A stretch of 43,928 nt of DNA from Planctomycetota bacterium (GTDB lineage Bacteria > Planctomycetota > Uabimicrobiia > Uabimicrobiales > Uabimicrobiaceae), in assembly GCA_029260735.1 (NCBI GenBank), contig JAJDCR010000151.1, forward strand, positions 1-43,928. Reading direction: 5' to 3'. Shown here in pieces: positions 25,139 to 33,356 of the stretch; position 1 is the stretch's first letter; the number at the start of each line of letters is the position of its first letter. Below the pieces are notes generated by a model, which made no database searches, was not told the DNA's origin, and saw only the letters and a list, made by a program, of their open reading frames with translations. The position numbers and the translations under genes were made by a program.

Positions 25139-25465
25139 TTCAAGGTGCTTGTTTGAAAGGTGCTTGGCTAGAAAATACAAAAATTACTGTTGAACAAATT
25201 TCTCAGTGTAATGATATCGAAGGGATTATGGATGTATCGGCAGAATTTCTAATAAAAATAAAAAAGAAAAACTCAAAGATAATGAGCTGGTGGCACAAAG
25301 GTCTGATCAAAGAAACTTACCAAACAGGCACATGGACAGGTCGTTGGATAGAACCAGGTAACGAAGACATAAAAAAATTCAATAGACCAAAAGACCCTAC
25401 AATTACTGAAGAAGATTGGGAAAGTTATCGATCATAATTCTTTTAGCCATAGAACATACAAATAA
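25139..25465 (+). pseudogene. Remnant of a pentapeptide-like / antitoxin gene with a dead toxin start
   Basis: The open frame reads out of the tandem repeat without a credible start. Its first residues (LQGACLKGAWLENTKI) look like the end of a pentapeptide-repeat protein, followed by a Lys/Trp-rich part. The last residues, KDPTITEEDWESYRS, match EDPTVPEEDWEIYRS at the end of the intact antitoxin at 25918-26160. The DNA homology continues past the stop: GATCATAATTCTTTTAG here against GATCATGATTCTTTTAG, where ATG starts vapC. The toxin start is mutated to ATA and the homology ends soon after. This is a truncated paralogue of the neighbouring toxin-antitoxin locus. Confidence 0.75.
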
Positions 25466-25917
25466 CAAAACTAGCTATTTAAAATGATTTACAAAAAAGA
25501 GATGTCGCGAAGCGAAATGTGAATGGAGTAAGCTAATCGTTGGAGTGACTAGGGCGGCCTAAAGGCTATGCTTTACTAGAGTCAGGGTACTTATTGGAAT
25601 TTGTTTAGCAATATCCTATGTTTCGCGACCTTCGGAACGCAAACGGTTAGCTTACGGAATGAACCCCTCTTCTACGAATGTATCTAACGCCTAATAAAAC
25701 CCAGGATATCCTTTCCCTAGGTTTTATTAGGCGTAGGAAACCGCTCAAAACTATTGTTAAGTCAAAGATTCTATCTCCGATAATTATTTGTGATACGTTA
25801 ATATACTCTTTTGTTCTAAAACCTCCTGTTTCTTCTTACTTCTTTACTTTGCAGAGTTTATTGTGTACTATTGTAAGTAGATCACCTAAGTTGTGTATAA
25901 GCTGAAGGAGAAATAAA
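25466..25917. repeat. Intergenic region with a palindromic dispersed repeat (25687-25745)
   Basis: ACGCCTAATAAAACC (25687-25701) and GGTTTTATTAGGCGT (25720-25734) form a perfect 15-bp inverted repeat around an 18-base loop containing AGGATATCCTTTCCC. A related copy lies at 26668-26725. Further upstream GTAAGCTAATCGTT (about 25532) and AACGGTTAGCTTAC (about 25642) are near-complementary, and TCGCGA occurs at both places, so another decayed palindrome may be present. No gene is evident. The antitoxin Shine-Dalgarno AAGGAG precedes 25918. Confidence 0.7.
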
Positions 25918-26160
25918 ATGTCTAAAAAATTATTGAAAATCCCTCAAATACCTAGCACCTATCATGTAGGTGATGATTTAGAAATTGTAGATACAAATAA
26001 CAAGTATAAAATCTACTGTAAAGTAATAAGAGTGGAAAATCCTGATAAAGAGGATTCGGAAGAAGATATCAAAAAAGCACTGCGGGGTTCTATTTTAAAG
26101 TTTGATGAGCCCGAAGATCCGACTGTTCCTGAGGAGGATTGGGAAATTTATCGATCATGA
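25918..26160 (+). CDS. Putative antitoxin of a VapC pair, unrecognised family
   Basis: An 80-residue acidic protein with AAGGAG before its ATG. The N-terminal half (IPQIPSTYHVGDDLEIVDTNNKYKIYCKVIRV) could be a small beta domain, possibly AbrB-like. The C-terminal half (RGSILKFDEPEDPTVPEEDW-EIYRS) is acidic and extended, as expected for the toxin-neutralising tail of a type II antitoxin. I cannot place it in VapB, Phd or MazE with confidence. The stop overlaps the vapC ATG (ATGA), the standard arrangement for a toxin-antitoxin operon. A decayed copy of the C-terminus lies at 25380-25437. Confidence 0.72.
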   Translation: MSKKLLKIPQIPSTYHVGDDLEIVDTNNKYKIYCKVIRVENPDKEDSEEDIKKALRGSILKFDEPEDPTVPEEDWEIYRS

Positions 26161-26552
26161 TTCTTTTAGATACACACATTTGGGCTTGGTTAGTCAATGA
26201 AGATTTAGAAAAATTAACCAAAAAACAAATAGAGCATATTCAAACAAGTAATGAAAAGAGATTGGCTGTCAGTGTTATTTCTGTATGGGAAGTTGCGAAA
26301 AAGGTAGAATTAGGAAAATGGGATTTAAGCTTATCAGTGGATGACTGGGTAAACAAAGCATTAGATTGGCCTGGGGTGACTCTGATTGATTTTACTCCAA
26401 CTATTGCTTTAGAATCAACAAGATTGCCTGGAGACTTTCACCGCGATCCAATGGATCAGATTATCGTTGCGACAGCAAGAGTCAAAAATATTCCACTAGT
26501 TACCTCCGATAGTAGAATTCTCAACTATCCTTATGTTGAAACAATAAAGTAG
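26157..26552 (+). CDS. vapC: VapC-family PIN-domain toxin
   Basis: A 131-residue PIN ribonuclease beginning MILLDTHIWAWLV. The acidic metal-binding residues are present: Asp5, Glu45 (ISVWEVAKK), Asp97 and Asp100 (HRDPMDQIIVATA) and Asp118 (VTSDSR). VapC toxins cut tRNA or rRNA and are held inactive by the co-translated antitoxin. The ATG overlaps the antitoxin stop by four bases. All catalytic positions look intact, so the toxin is probably active. Confidence 0.93.
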   Translation: MILLDTHIWAWLVNEDLEKLTKKQIEHIQTSNEKRLAVSVISVWEVAKKVELGKWDLSLSVDDWVNKALDWPGVTLIDFTPTIALESTRLPGDFHRDPMDQIIVATARVKNIPLVTSDSRILNYPYVETIK

Positions 26553-26929
26553 AAGATTTTTGGAGCTAGAAAATACTAAATCTTCTAAGAGATTAAATTT
26601 TTTTTGACAAAAAAGCTGAAAAGTAAACACAACAGTTAACAGAACCCATCTTCTCCCAAAAGACCCGACTCCTATAAAAACCTAGGATATCCTTACCCCA
26701 GATCTCTCTAGGCGTAGGAAACCCAGGTTTCATCTGGAGCTGACCTATTACATCCCTACGTGCGGGATACCATTTTTCGGGAATCACGAGTTAATTTCAT
26801 TCCAGTAAAATGTCCTTTGCGTTAGGCCTTCGTGGTAATAATCACATTTACAAAATGTTCTATCACCCAAGAATATCGACCACGCAAAAATACCACAACA
26901 ACACCATCTGCTTAATCCGATCCATCCGC
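26553..26929. repeat. Intergenic region with second copy of the AGGATATCCTT repeat (26668-26725)
   Basis: The segment CTCCTATAAAAACCTAGGAT-ATCCTTACC ... CTAGGCGTAGGAAACC matches 25687-25745 in the same orientation, but its palindrome arms have decayed. The remaining bases, to the end of the convergent ABC transporter gene, hold no recognisable gene or terminator. The two copies bracket the toxin-antitoxin pair. Confidence 0.65.
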
Positions 26930-28708
26930 TTAATCAGTGGTCGTCTCTTCCTCATTCATAGCCTGAACTAACTCAGCATAATACCCTTCATTACCCAAAA
27001 GCTCCTCATGCTTCCCTCGCTCAATAATACAGCCATCTCGCATCACTAAGATCTGGTCGGCCTTGCTAATGGTCGAGAGTCGGTGGGCGATGATGATGAC
27101 GGTTCTACGCTTGAGAATTTCTTCTAAGGCTTCTTGGATCAATCCTTCGGTTAAGGAGTCTATGTTCGAGGTGGCTTCGTCCATGACGACAACAGGGCAG
27201 TTGTGGGCCATCGCTCGGGCAAAGACAATCAGTTGGGCTTGGCCGGAGGAGAGGTTACTGGCTCCTTCTTTTACGGGGAAATCTAGTCCTCCAGGGAGTT
27301 GTTTGACTATGGGGGCTAGTTTTACGATTTCGAGGGTGTCTTCGATATCTTGCTCGGTGATATTAGGGTTGCCTAGAGTGATGTTATCGCGTAGAGTGCC
27401 GGGAAAGAGAAAAATATCTTGCTGAACCATGGCGATGCGAGAGCGAAGTTGAGAAATTTGCACTTCGGTTAGCTCAATTTGGTTGGCATAGATGTGCCCA
27501 GTGTATCCTTCGTAGGCTCGGGTTAAGAGTTTGATAATGGTGGATTTGCCGCTTCCGGTTGCTCCGACAAGAGCCACGACTTGGCCTGTTTTCACCTCAA
27601 AGGAGATATTTTTTAGAACCATGGGCTTATCGGGTTGGTAGCGAAAAGAAACATCGGAGAATTGGATTTCTAGATCTCTACCCGATAGTTTTTTGTCACC
27701 AGAGGGAATTTTTTCTTCGGTCAGTAAAATGGAAAAAACGCGTTGTAAAGCCGCCATGGCTTGTTGTATTGTGGCAAATTTACCACTAAGGTCTCGAATG
27801 GGAATGAAGATACGACTAATAAGATCAATATAGACGATAATGGCACTTACTTCAATAAGACCAAAGTGAAGACCAAAACCCCAGTAGATAATGGCTGCGG
27901 TAACAAGAAAAGCAATACCATCGACGATAGCATAAAGAGAAGCGTCGTAAATATTGCTGTGAATAGTGGCATTGCGGTATTCCCGGTTAATTTTCTCGAA
28001 TTGATTTCCGCTAGTCTCTTCTTGGTTAAAAACTTGGACAACCTCTACACCACTGATTCCTTCGGCCATGTAAGCATTAGAACGAGCGAGTTCTTTGCGC
28101 ACCTTTAAATAACTACTGCGGAGCTTTTTACCAAACCAACGAACCACTAGCCAAACAATAGGGGCAGAAACAAACATTACAGGAGTTAAGGCTAAATTGA
28201 TTTGTGTCATCACGACAAAAAGGCCAATAATGGTGAGGATATCTACTAAAATTGTAGCGAGCCCCGCCCGGAGAGTTTCTCCTAAAGATTCGGTATCGTT
28301 TATAGTTCGAGTAAGAAGAGCACCTACGGGCTGCCGATCATAAAATGCCAATGGTAAAGAGATAACATGAGCAAAAACCGCTTCTCGGATTCGCGTAATG
28401 GTTTTGAAAAATGCAAGGGCGATAATGTAAGTGAAGGCGCTGCGGAAAATATATTCAATAACTAAAACGGTTAAAAAAATTAACGCTATATTTTTTAATC
28501 CAGGCAAATTTCCTATAGTGATTTTCTCTAGACCTAAGTTTAGTAAGAAAGGTTTACTCAAATCAAAGCCCAAGGCTAAAATCATAAAGAAGAGAGAAAG
28601 ATAGTAGCTTTTACGCTCGGGCCGGGCTAAACTCCAAAGAGCTTTTAAGATCTTACGGTTGCTTAAGTTTTTCTCATTTTCTTCTTGCTTAGTGTTGTTG
28701 GTATTCAT
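26930..28708 (-). CDS. Heterodimeric ABC exporter subunit with catalytic Walker B Glu
   Basis: From the ATG at 28708 the protein is 592 residues; a TTG 30 bases upstream is the alternative. Six transmembrane helices (about 30-310) precede a nucleotide-binding domain with GATGSGKST (Walker A), MVQQDIFLFPGTLRDNI (Q-loop), LSSGQAQL (signature with Ser for the usual Gly), VVMDEATSNIDS (Walker B with catalytic Glu) and IIIAHRLSTI (H-loop). It belongs to the MdlB/YheH/BmrD-like multidrug or lipid exporters of the inner membrane. It overlaps the upstream partner gene by 20 bases. Together they form one active and one degenerate ATP site. Confidence 0.92.
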   Translation of the reverse strand: MNTNNTKQEENEKNLSNRKILKALWSLARPERKSYYLSLFFMILALGFDLSKPFLLNLGLEKITIGNLPGLKNIALIFLTVLVIEYIFRSAFTYIIALAFFKTITRIREAVFAHVISLPLAFYDRQPVGALLTRTINDTESLGETLRAGLATILVDILTIIGLFVVMTQINLALTPVMFVSAPIVWLVVRWFGKKLRSSYLKVRKELARSNAYMAEGISGVEVVQVFNQEETSGNQFEKINREYRNATIHSNIYDASLYAIVDGIAFLVTAAIIYWGFGLHFGLIEVSAIIVYIDLISRIFIPIRDLSGKFATIQQAMAALQRVFSILLTEEKIPSGDKKLSGRDLEIQFSDVSFRYQPDKPMVLKNISFEVKTGQVVALVGATGSGKSTIIKLLTRAYEGYTGHIYANQIELTEVQISQLRSRIAMVQQDIFLFPGTLRDNITLGNPNITEQDIEDTLEIVKLAPIVKQLPGGLDFPVKEGASNLSSGQAQLIVFARAMAHNCPVVVMDEATSNIDSLTEGLIQEALEEILKRRTVIIIAHRLSTISKADQILVMRDGCIIERGKHEELLGNEGYYAELVQAMNEEETTTD

Positions 28709-30509
28709 AGATTTCTCGGTAAAATCCTGCTCTTTCAATCAATTCTTGGTGGGAACCTCGGTCAATCACTTTGCCATCAACCAATACTAAAATTTCATCG
28801 CTCCACTGGACGGCAGAAACTCGATGAGAAACAATAAAAAAAGATTTTTCATTCTGGAGTTTTTTCAAATTTTGGATGATGAGGCTTTCCGTGCTGTGAT
28901 CTACCGCCGAAAGAACATCATCTAAAATGTAAAAAGGAGCTTCCTTTAGAAGACAACGAGCCAAGGCCACTCGTTGACGCTGTCCTCCCGAGAGCATAAC
29001 TCCTTTTTCTCCGACTAAGGTATCCAGTCCATCAGGAAGTTGCTCGGAGTTAATTTCAAAACCAGCAATACTTAAGTATTCGAGTAGCTTTGCGTCTAAC
29101 TCAGGAAGATACCAATCCTTATAAGGCAGAGCCATTCGTAAATTGTCGCGTAAAGTCGTCGAAAATAAAAAGGGACTTTGGGGAGCCACAGAAAAGTAGC
29201 GCTGGTAAGCATGGATATCTGTATAAGCAGCATCTTTTTTGTTCAGGTAGATATTTTTGGGGCGAAGATCGTTTAAACGTAAAATGGTTTCAATTAAGCT
29301 TGTTTTGCCTGCCCCTGTCTCCCCTACAATCCCCAAGACCTTGCCAGGAGTCATTTCCAAGGAAATATTTTCTAAAGCAAAGCGCTCTTTTTTCTTCTTT
29401 CCTGTATTTTTAGGAAGGTCGCTTTGCTCTGCTTGAGGATAGATATAAGATAAATTATCTATCTTCAAGTGGTTTTGTTTGTCTGGGAGAGAGAGAGTTT
29501 CTCGAACTTCTAAATTATCAGGCTGAGCCAATAAAATTTCATCTAGTCTTTCCATTGCTGGGATAGAACGATTGAGAACATTGACCATCCAACCGAGAGA
29601 AAGAAGAGGGGGCATAACCATCCCTATGTAACCAATAAAAGCCGTTACTTGTCCCATACTCAGCTCTTTGGCAATCACCTTAGGACCCAAAACCCAAAGA
29701 ACAATAAACAAAGAAATCCCTCCGACCATTTTAACCATCGGAAAAGTCAGGGAACGAACCGCAGTAACTGTGATATTTGTTCGTAAGTACTCTTGGTTTT
29801 TTTCTTCGAATTTTTGAATGAACTTAGGCTCGGCGTAATATCCTTGGATTACAGAAACTCCTTTGTAGCAAGCTAAAGCCAAAGAGGAAAGCTCTCCCAC
29901 TTGCTGGTTAGCTAATCTCCAAAAGCGAAACATATAAGATATGCTAAGCTTAATTAAGGTAAAGAAAATCACCATAGGAAGAGCAAGCCATAAGGTAGTT
30001 TCCAAGTCCATCTTAACCATGGCCGTAAAACCAAAAAACAGAGCAGCCCCAACATTGATAATTTGAAGCGTGACGTAACCATAAACAGAGCGAATATGAC
30101 TAATATCATTAGAGCAACGGCTCACTAGGTCCCCTGTTTCGTGATGGCGAAAAAAATTTCGCGATAGGGACAATAGTTTCTGAAAGTAATCGTTTCTGAT
30201 ATTGTGCTCAATCATTCGTCCTGGGGTAAAAATAAAGTGGCGAGAAAGCACTCTAACCATAATAAGAACTAAAGCCAAGAGAGCAATTTCGGTGGAGTAA
30301 GGCACGACAGTGCCAGCATTAGCTCCTTCAGCCATAACTGCATCCACTGCATTTTTTGAAGACTCAATAATCATCACAACTACTTTTTGAGTTGCCACAA
30401 TAAGAACAATGCCGGCGAAGTACCACCACTTGTAAGGAAAAGCATAGCGTTGGGTAAAATTCCAAAAATTTTTCACGAGAGATCTTTCTGATTTGTTTTG
30501 TATCTTCAA
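28689..30509 (-). CDS. Heterodimeric ABC exporter subunit with degenerate Walker B
   Basis: This subunit has up to 606 residues. The longest start is TTG at 30509; GTG at 30476 is possible, and neither has a strong Shine-Dalgarno. The transmembrane domain (about 20-310) has GDLVSRCSNDISHIRSVYGY. The NBD shows GETGAGKTS (Walker A), SVAPQSPFLFSTTLRDNL, LSGGQRQRVALARCL (canonical signature) and FYILDDVLSAVDH, where Asp replaces the catalytic Glu, then FIVSHRVSAV. This is the MdlA/YheI/BmrC-type partner of the downstream gene. An insert NTGKKKKER lies between strands of the NBD. Substrate is unknown; multidrug or lipid export is usual. Confidence 0.92.
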   Translation of the reverse strand: MKIQNKSERSLVKNFWNFTQRYAFPYKWWYFAGIVLIVATQKVVVMIIESSKNAVDAVMAEGANAGTVVPYSTEIALLALVLIMVRVLSRHFIFTPGRMIEHNIRNDYFQKLLSLSRNFFRHHETGDLVSRCSNDISHIRSVYGYVTLQIINVGAALFFGFTAMVKMDLETTLWLALPMVIFFTLIKLSISYMFRFWRLANQQVGELSSLALACYKGVSVIQGYYAEPKFIQKFEEKNQEYLRTNITVTAVRSLTFPMVKMVGGISLFIVLWVLGPKVIAKELSMGQVTAFIGYIGMVMPPLLSLGWMVNVLNRSIPAMERLDEILLAQPDNLEVRETLSLPDKQNHLKIDNLSYIYPQAEQSDLPKNTGKKKKERFALENISLEMTPGKVLGIVGETGAGKTSLIETILRLNDLRPKNIYLNKKDAAYTDIHAYQRYFSVAPQSPFLFSTTLRDNLRMALPYKDWYLPELDAKLLEYLSIAGFEINSEQLPDGLDTLVGEKGVMLSGGQRQRVALARCLLKEAPFYILDDVLSAVDHSTESLIIQNLKKLQNEKSFFIVSHRVSAVQWSDEILVLVDGKVIDRGSHQELIERAGFYREIYEYQQH

Positions 30510-30521
30510 GCAGCTAGAGTT

Positions 30522-30938
30522 TTAGGAAAGTAACTTCTGTAAGTTAGGGATTAAAGGCTTGTCGGCTGGAGGCATAGGAAAGTTATCAAATTCATCGAGA
30601 GTAATCCAAACAAATTTCTGTCCTTCTTTGGGCTGAACGAGCCCTTTCCAATGGCGACATAAATAAAGAGGCATCAAGAGATGAAAATTTTCATAGCAAT
30701 GAGAAGCAAAAGAAAGAGAGCGAAGATCTGACAAATTAACTTCAATAGCAAGCTCCTCTTTCAATTCTCGGACGAGGGCTTGCTCAGGAGTTTCTCCAGA
30801 TTGAATTTTCCCTCCCGGAAACTCCCAAAGACCGGCCATACTTTTTCCAGGAGGTCTTTGGGCTAAAAGAACCTTTCCTTCTTTGTTCATCAGTAAGGCT
30901 GCAGAAACTAAGAGAAGACGAAAATTGGTATCACTCAT
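30522..30938 (-). CDS. MutT-like Nudix hydrolase
   Basis: The ATG at 30938 gives 138 residues beginning MSDTNFRLLLVSAALLMNKE. The Nudix box GGKIQSGETPEQALVRELKEEL (two halves around residues 42-63) has all metal-binding positions: Gly43, Glu49, Arg57, Glu58, Glu61 and Glu62. The start region AQRPPGKSMAGLWEFPGG is typical of MutT, which hydrolyses 8-oxo-dGTP. The frame continues upstream through a heptamer repeat to 31082, adding NPESRIQ repeats, but nothing conserved lies there. The gene follows the epimerase by 109 bases, almost all of them repeat, and is 12 bases before the first ABC gene. Confidence 0.9.
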   Translation of the reverse strand: MSDTNFRLLLVSAALLMNKEGKVLLAQRPPGKSMAGLWEFPGGKIQSGETPEQALVRELKEELAIEVNLSDLRSLSFASHCYENFHLLMPLYLCRHWKGLVQPKEGQKFVWITLDEFDNFPMPPADKPLIPNLQKLLS

Positions 30939-30947
30939 TAGGGTCCC

Positions 30948-31042
30948 ATTCTGGATTCTGGATTCTGGATTCTGGATTCTGGATTCTGGATTCTGGATTC
31001 TGGATTCTGGATTCTGGATTCTGGATTCTGGATTCTGGATTC
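30948..31042. repeat. Heptanucleotide tandem repeat, ATTCTGG x 13
   Basis: ATTCTGG repeats without a mismatch from 30948 to 31038 (13 units), then a partial ATTC. On the minus strand it reads CCAGAAT and lies between the epimerase stop and the Nudix ATG, nine bases from the latter. Seven is not a multiple of three, so each gained or lost unit would shift the frame of any leader peptide and change the promoter or RBS spacing. Confidence 0.97.
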
Positions 31043-31047
31043 CATTT

Positions 31048-32061
31048 TCAGATATTGTAATAAGAGCGATACCACTGGACAAATCTTTTCACTCCTGTTT
31101 CCACAGGAGTAGAAGGTTTGAAGCCCACATCTCGTATTAGGTCTTCCACATTAGCGTAAGTTGCTTCGACATCTCCTGGCTGAGCAGGAAGAAAGTTTTT
31201 TTCCGCTTTCTTTCCTAAACAATCTTCAATAACCTTAATGAAGTCCATTAAATGAACAGGGCTGTTGTTTCCTATATTATATATTTTATAAGGGAGATAG
31301 CTAGATCCAGGATCTGGTTTTTCTCCTGACCAACTTGGGTTAGGTTGAGGAGGATGATCCATTACCCGAACAATACCTTCGACTATATCATCAATATAAG
31401 TAAAATCTCGCTTCAACTTTCCATGATTAAAAATGGGAATAGGTTTATCTTCGAGAATAGCCTTTGTGAATATAAATAATGCCATATCTGGTCGTCCCCA
31501 AGGCCCATAAACAGTAAAAAAACGAAGTCCAGTTGTCGCCAAACCAAACATATGGCAATAAGTATGAGCCATCAGCTCATTTGCTTTCTTCGTAGCAGCA
31601 TATAAACTAAGGGGATGATCAACATTGTCCTGCACCGAAAAAGGCATTTTTGTGTTTGCCCCATAAACAGAACTCGACGAAGCAAAAACTAGGTGCTTAA
31701 CTTTAAAGTGGCGGCATCCTTCTAAAATATTGAGAAAGCCAGATAGGTTACTTTCATTGTAAGCATATGGGTTTTCAATAGAATAACGAACACCTGCTTG
31801 GGCGGCTAGATTAACAACTACATCAAAGTTTCCCCCTGAGGAGAAAATGCTCTCCATAGATTCTTTGTCAGCCAAATTGACTTTGTGGAAGGTAAAACCT
31901 TCTTTTTTTTCTAACTGAGAGAGACGAGCCTTTTTCAGGTTGACGTCATAATATGAATTTAAGTTATCGATACCGGTAACATCATCTCCCCTCTCCAGAA
32001 GACGTTTTGTTAAATGAAAACCAATAAAACCTGCTGCTCCAGTAACCAAAGCTCGTACCAT
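31048..32061 (-). CDS. UDP-hexuronate 4-epimerase (extended SDR)
   Basis: A 337-residue NAD-dependent epimerase. VTGAAGFIGFHLTKRLLERG is the NAD+ loop (5-24), NLAAQAGVRYSIENPYAY and SSSSVYG follow, with catalytic YAATKKANE (Tyr, Lys). The C-terminal segment AQPGDVEATYANVEDL is typical of UDP-glucuronate 4-epimerases. The partner gene 11 bases upstream is a UDP-sugar 6-dehydrogenase, so the pair converts a UDP-hexose or N-acetylhexosamine to the uronic acid and inverts C4, as TviB/TviC do for Vi antigen. Cytoplasmic. Start ATG has AAGGA eight bases upstream. Confidence 0.9.
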   Translation of the reverse strand: MVRALVTGAAGFIGFHLTKRLLERGDDVTGIDNLNSYYDVNLKKARLSQLEKKEGFTFHKVNLADKESMESIFSSGGNFDVVVNLAAQAGVRYSIENPYAYNESNLSGFLNILEGCRHFKVKHLVFASSSSVYGANTKMPFSVQDNVDHPLSLYAATKKANELMAHTYCHMFGLATTGLRFFTVYGPWGRPDMALFIFTKAILEDKPIPIFNHGKLKRDFTYIDDIVEGIVRVMDHPPQPNPSWSGEKPDPGSSYLPYKIYNIGNNSPVHLMDFIKVIEDCLGKKAEKNFLPAQPGDVEATYANVEDLIRDVGFKPSTPVETGVKRFVQWYRSYYNI

Positions 32062-32072
32062 TATTCTTTTCC

Positions 32073-33356
32073 TTACAGACTCCAGTACCTAAAATCTCTT
32101 CCACAAATATCTTGGGGAGAAATAGCTGATTTTACATCAATAAAGACTCCCCCTCTCCTTAAACACTGGAGAAAGTCAAAAGAAGGTTGCTCCAAATAAA
32201 ATCGATGGCTAACAGCCAAAATAACTCCGTCGAGATCTTGGACATTTTCCCAAGGTGAAAGAGAAATATTATACTCTTTTTGAGCTTCTTCGTTGCTTGC
32301 TAAGGGGTCGTGAACAAGAGGTTCTATCCCAAACTGACGTAGCTCTGTAACAATATCAGGTACACGACTGTTGCGAAGATCAGGAACATTTTCTTTAAAA
32401 GTCAGTCCTAAAATTCCTACACGAGCATTTTTAAAAGAAGTGTCGCTTTCAATTAGCATTTTGACCATTCTTTGGGCAATGTACTTCCCCATATTATCGT
32501 TTATTCGACGCCCAGCTAAGATGACTTGAGGGTGATACCCTAAGTTCTCTGCTTTAGCTGTTAAATAGTAAGGATCCACTCCAATGCAATGTCCCCCTAC
32601 TAAACCTGGACGGAAATCGAGAAAATTCCATTTTGTTCTTGCGGCAGCTAAAACGTCTTCGGTTCGAATGTTCATACAGTCAAAAATGAGAGAAAGTTCA
32701 TTCATCAAAGCAATATTTAAATCTCTTTGTGTATTTTCAATGACCTTAGCTGCCTCGGCCACTTTAATGGAAGGAGCTCTGTGAATTCCAGCGCTAATAA
32801 TTTGTTCATACACATGAGAAATACGATCTAATGTTTCGCTATCTTCTCCGGCAACAACCTTAATCACTCGATCAATAGTATGTTCTTTATCTCCTGGGTT
32901 AATTCTTTCTGGCGAGTAACCTAGCTTAAAATCTTCACCTTGTTTGAGTCCCGAGATTTTTTCGAGAATGGGACCACAGACTTCTTCGGTAACTCCAGGA
33001 TAAACAGTAGACTCATAAACAACAACAGATCCCTTTTGCAGAATCTGACCGATCATCTTAGATGCTTCCATTAAGATACGTAAATCAGGCTGCTTATTTT
33101 TATCGATAGGGGTAGGGACTGTAACAATAAAAAAAGTTGTTTCCTTTAGATCATCAAGTGTAAAGGTTACCTCTAGAGATGATTTTTCTAAGACTTCGGG
33201 GGTAACTTCTTGGGTTATATCGATCCTTTGTTTAAGTTCATTAATGCGTTCTTTATTGACATCATATCCCCTAACGCCCGAGAACTTTTCAGCTAATGCT
33301 AAAGCAATGGGTAACCCCACATAACCTAAGCCTAGAACGGCTATTTTTTCGTTCAT
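32073..33356 (-). CDS. UDP-N-acetylhexosamine/UDP-glucose 6-dehydrogenase (TviB/WbpA-like)
   Basis: A 427-residue enzyme of the UDP-glucose/GDP-mannose dehydrogenase family: AVLGLGYVGLPIALALAEKF (NAD+ site), VPTPIDKNKQPDL, YESTVYPG, GYSPERINPGD, KVIENTQRDLNIALMNELS, and the catalytic cysteine in FRPGLVGGHCIGVDPYYLT. GLTFKENVPDLRNS starts the C-terminal domain. The IENTQRDLNIALMNEL and TKWNFL patterns match the subgroup acting on UDP-GlcNAc or UDP-GalNAc more than UDP-glucose Ugd. It oxidises C6 to a carboxylate with two NAD+. It is first in an operon with the epimerase. Confidence 0.9.
   Translation of the reverse strand: MNEKIAVLGLGYVGLPIALALAEKFSGVRGYDVNKERINELKQRIDITQEVTPEVLEKSSLEVTFTLDDLKETTFFIVTVPTPIDKNKQPDLRILMEASKMIGQILQKGSVVVYESTVYPGVTEEVCGPILEKISGLKQGEDFKLGYSPERINPGDKEHTIDRVIKVVAGEDSETLDRISHVYEQIISAGIHRAPSIKVAEAAKVIENTQRDLNIALMNELSLIFDCMNIRTEDVLAAARTKWNFLDFRPGLVGGHCIGVDPYYLTAKAENLGYHPQVILAGRRINDNMGKYIAQRMVKMLIESDTSFKNARVGILGLTFKENVPDLRNSRVPDIVTELRQFGIEPLVHDPLASNEEAQKEYNISLSPWENVQDLDGVILAVSHRFYLEQPSFDFLQCLRRGGVFIDVKSAISPQDICGRDFRYWSL

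Noticed and set aside
25012..25437. A 141-residue gene starting in the tandem repeat
   Set aside because: Its first 42 residues are translated repeat units; only the distal part has homology, and it is a remnant.
25502..25655. Integron attC-like site
   Set aside because: GTAAGCTAA/TTAGCTTAC pair inversely, but the GTTRRRY core and its partner are missing and no integrase is seen.
30939..31082. NPESRIQ-repeat N-terminus on the Nudix protein
   Set aside because: It is a by-product of the heptamer repeat and the end of the epimerase gene; the Nudix fold begins after the ATG at 30938. Kept only as a phase-variation idea.
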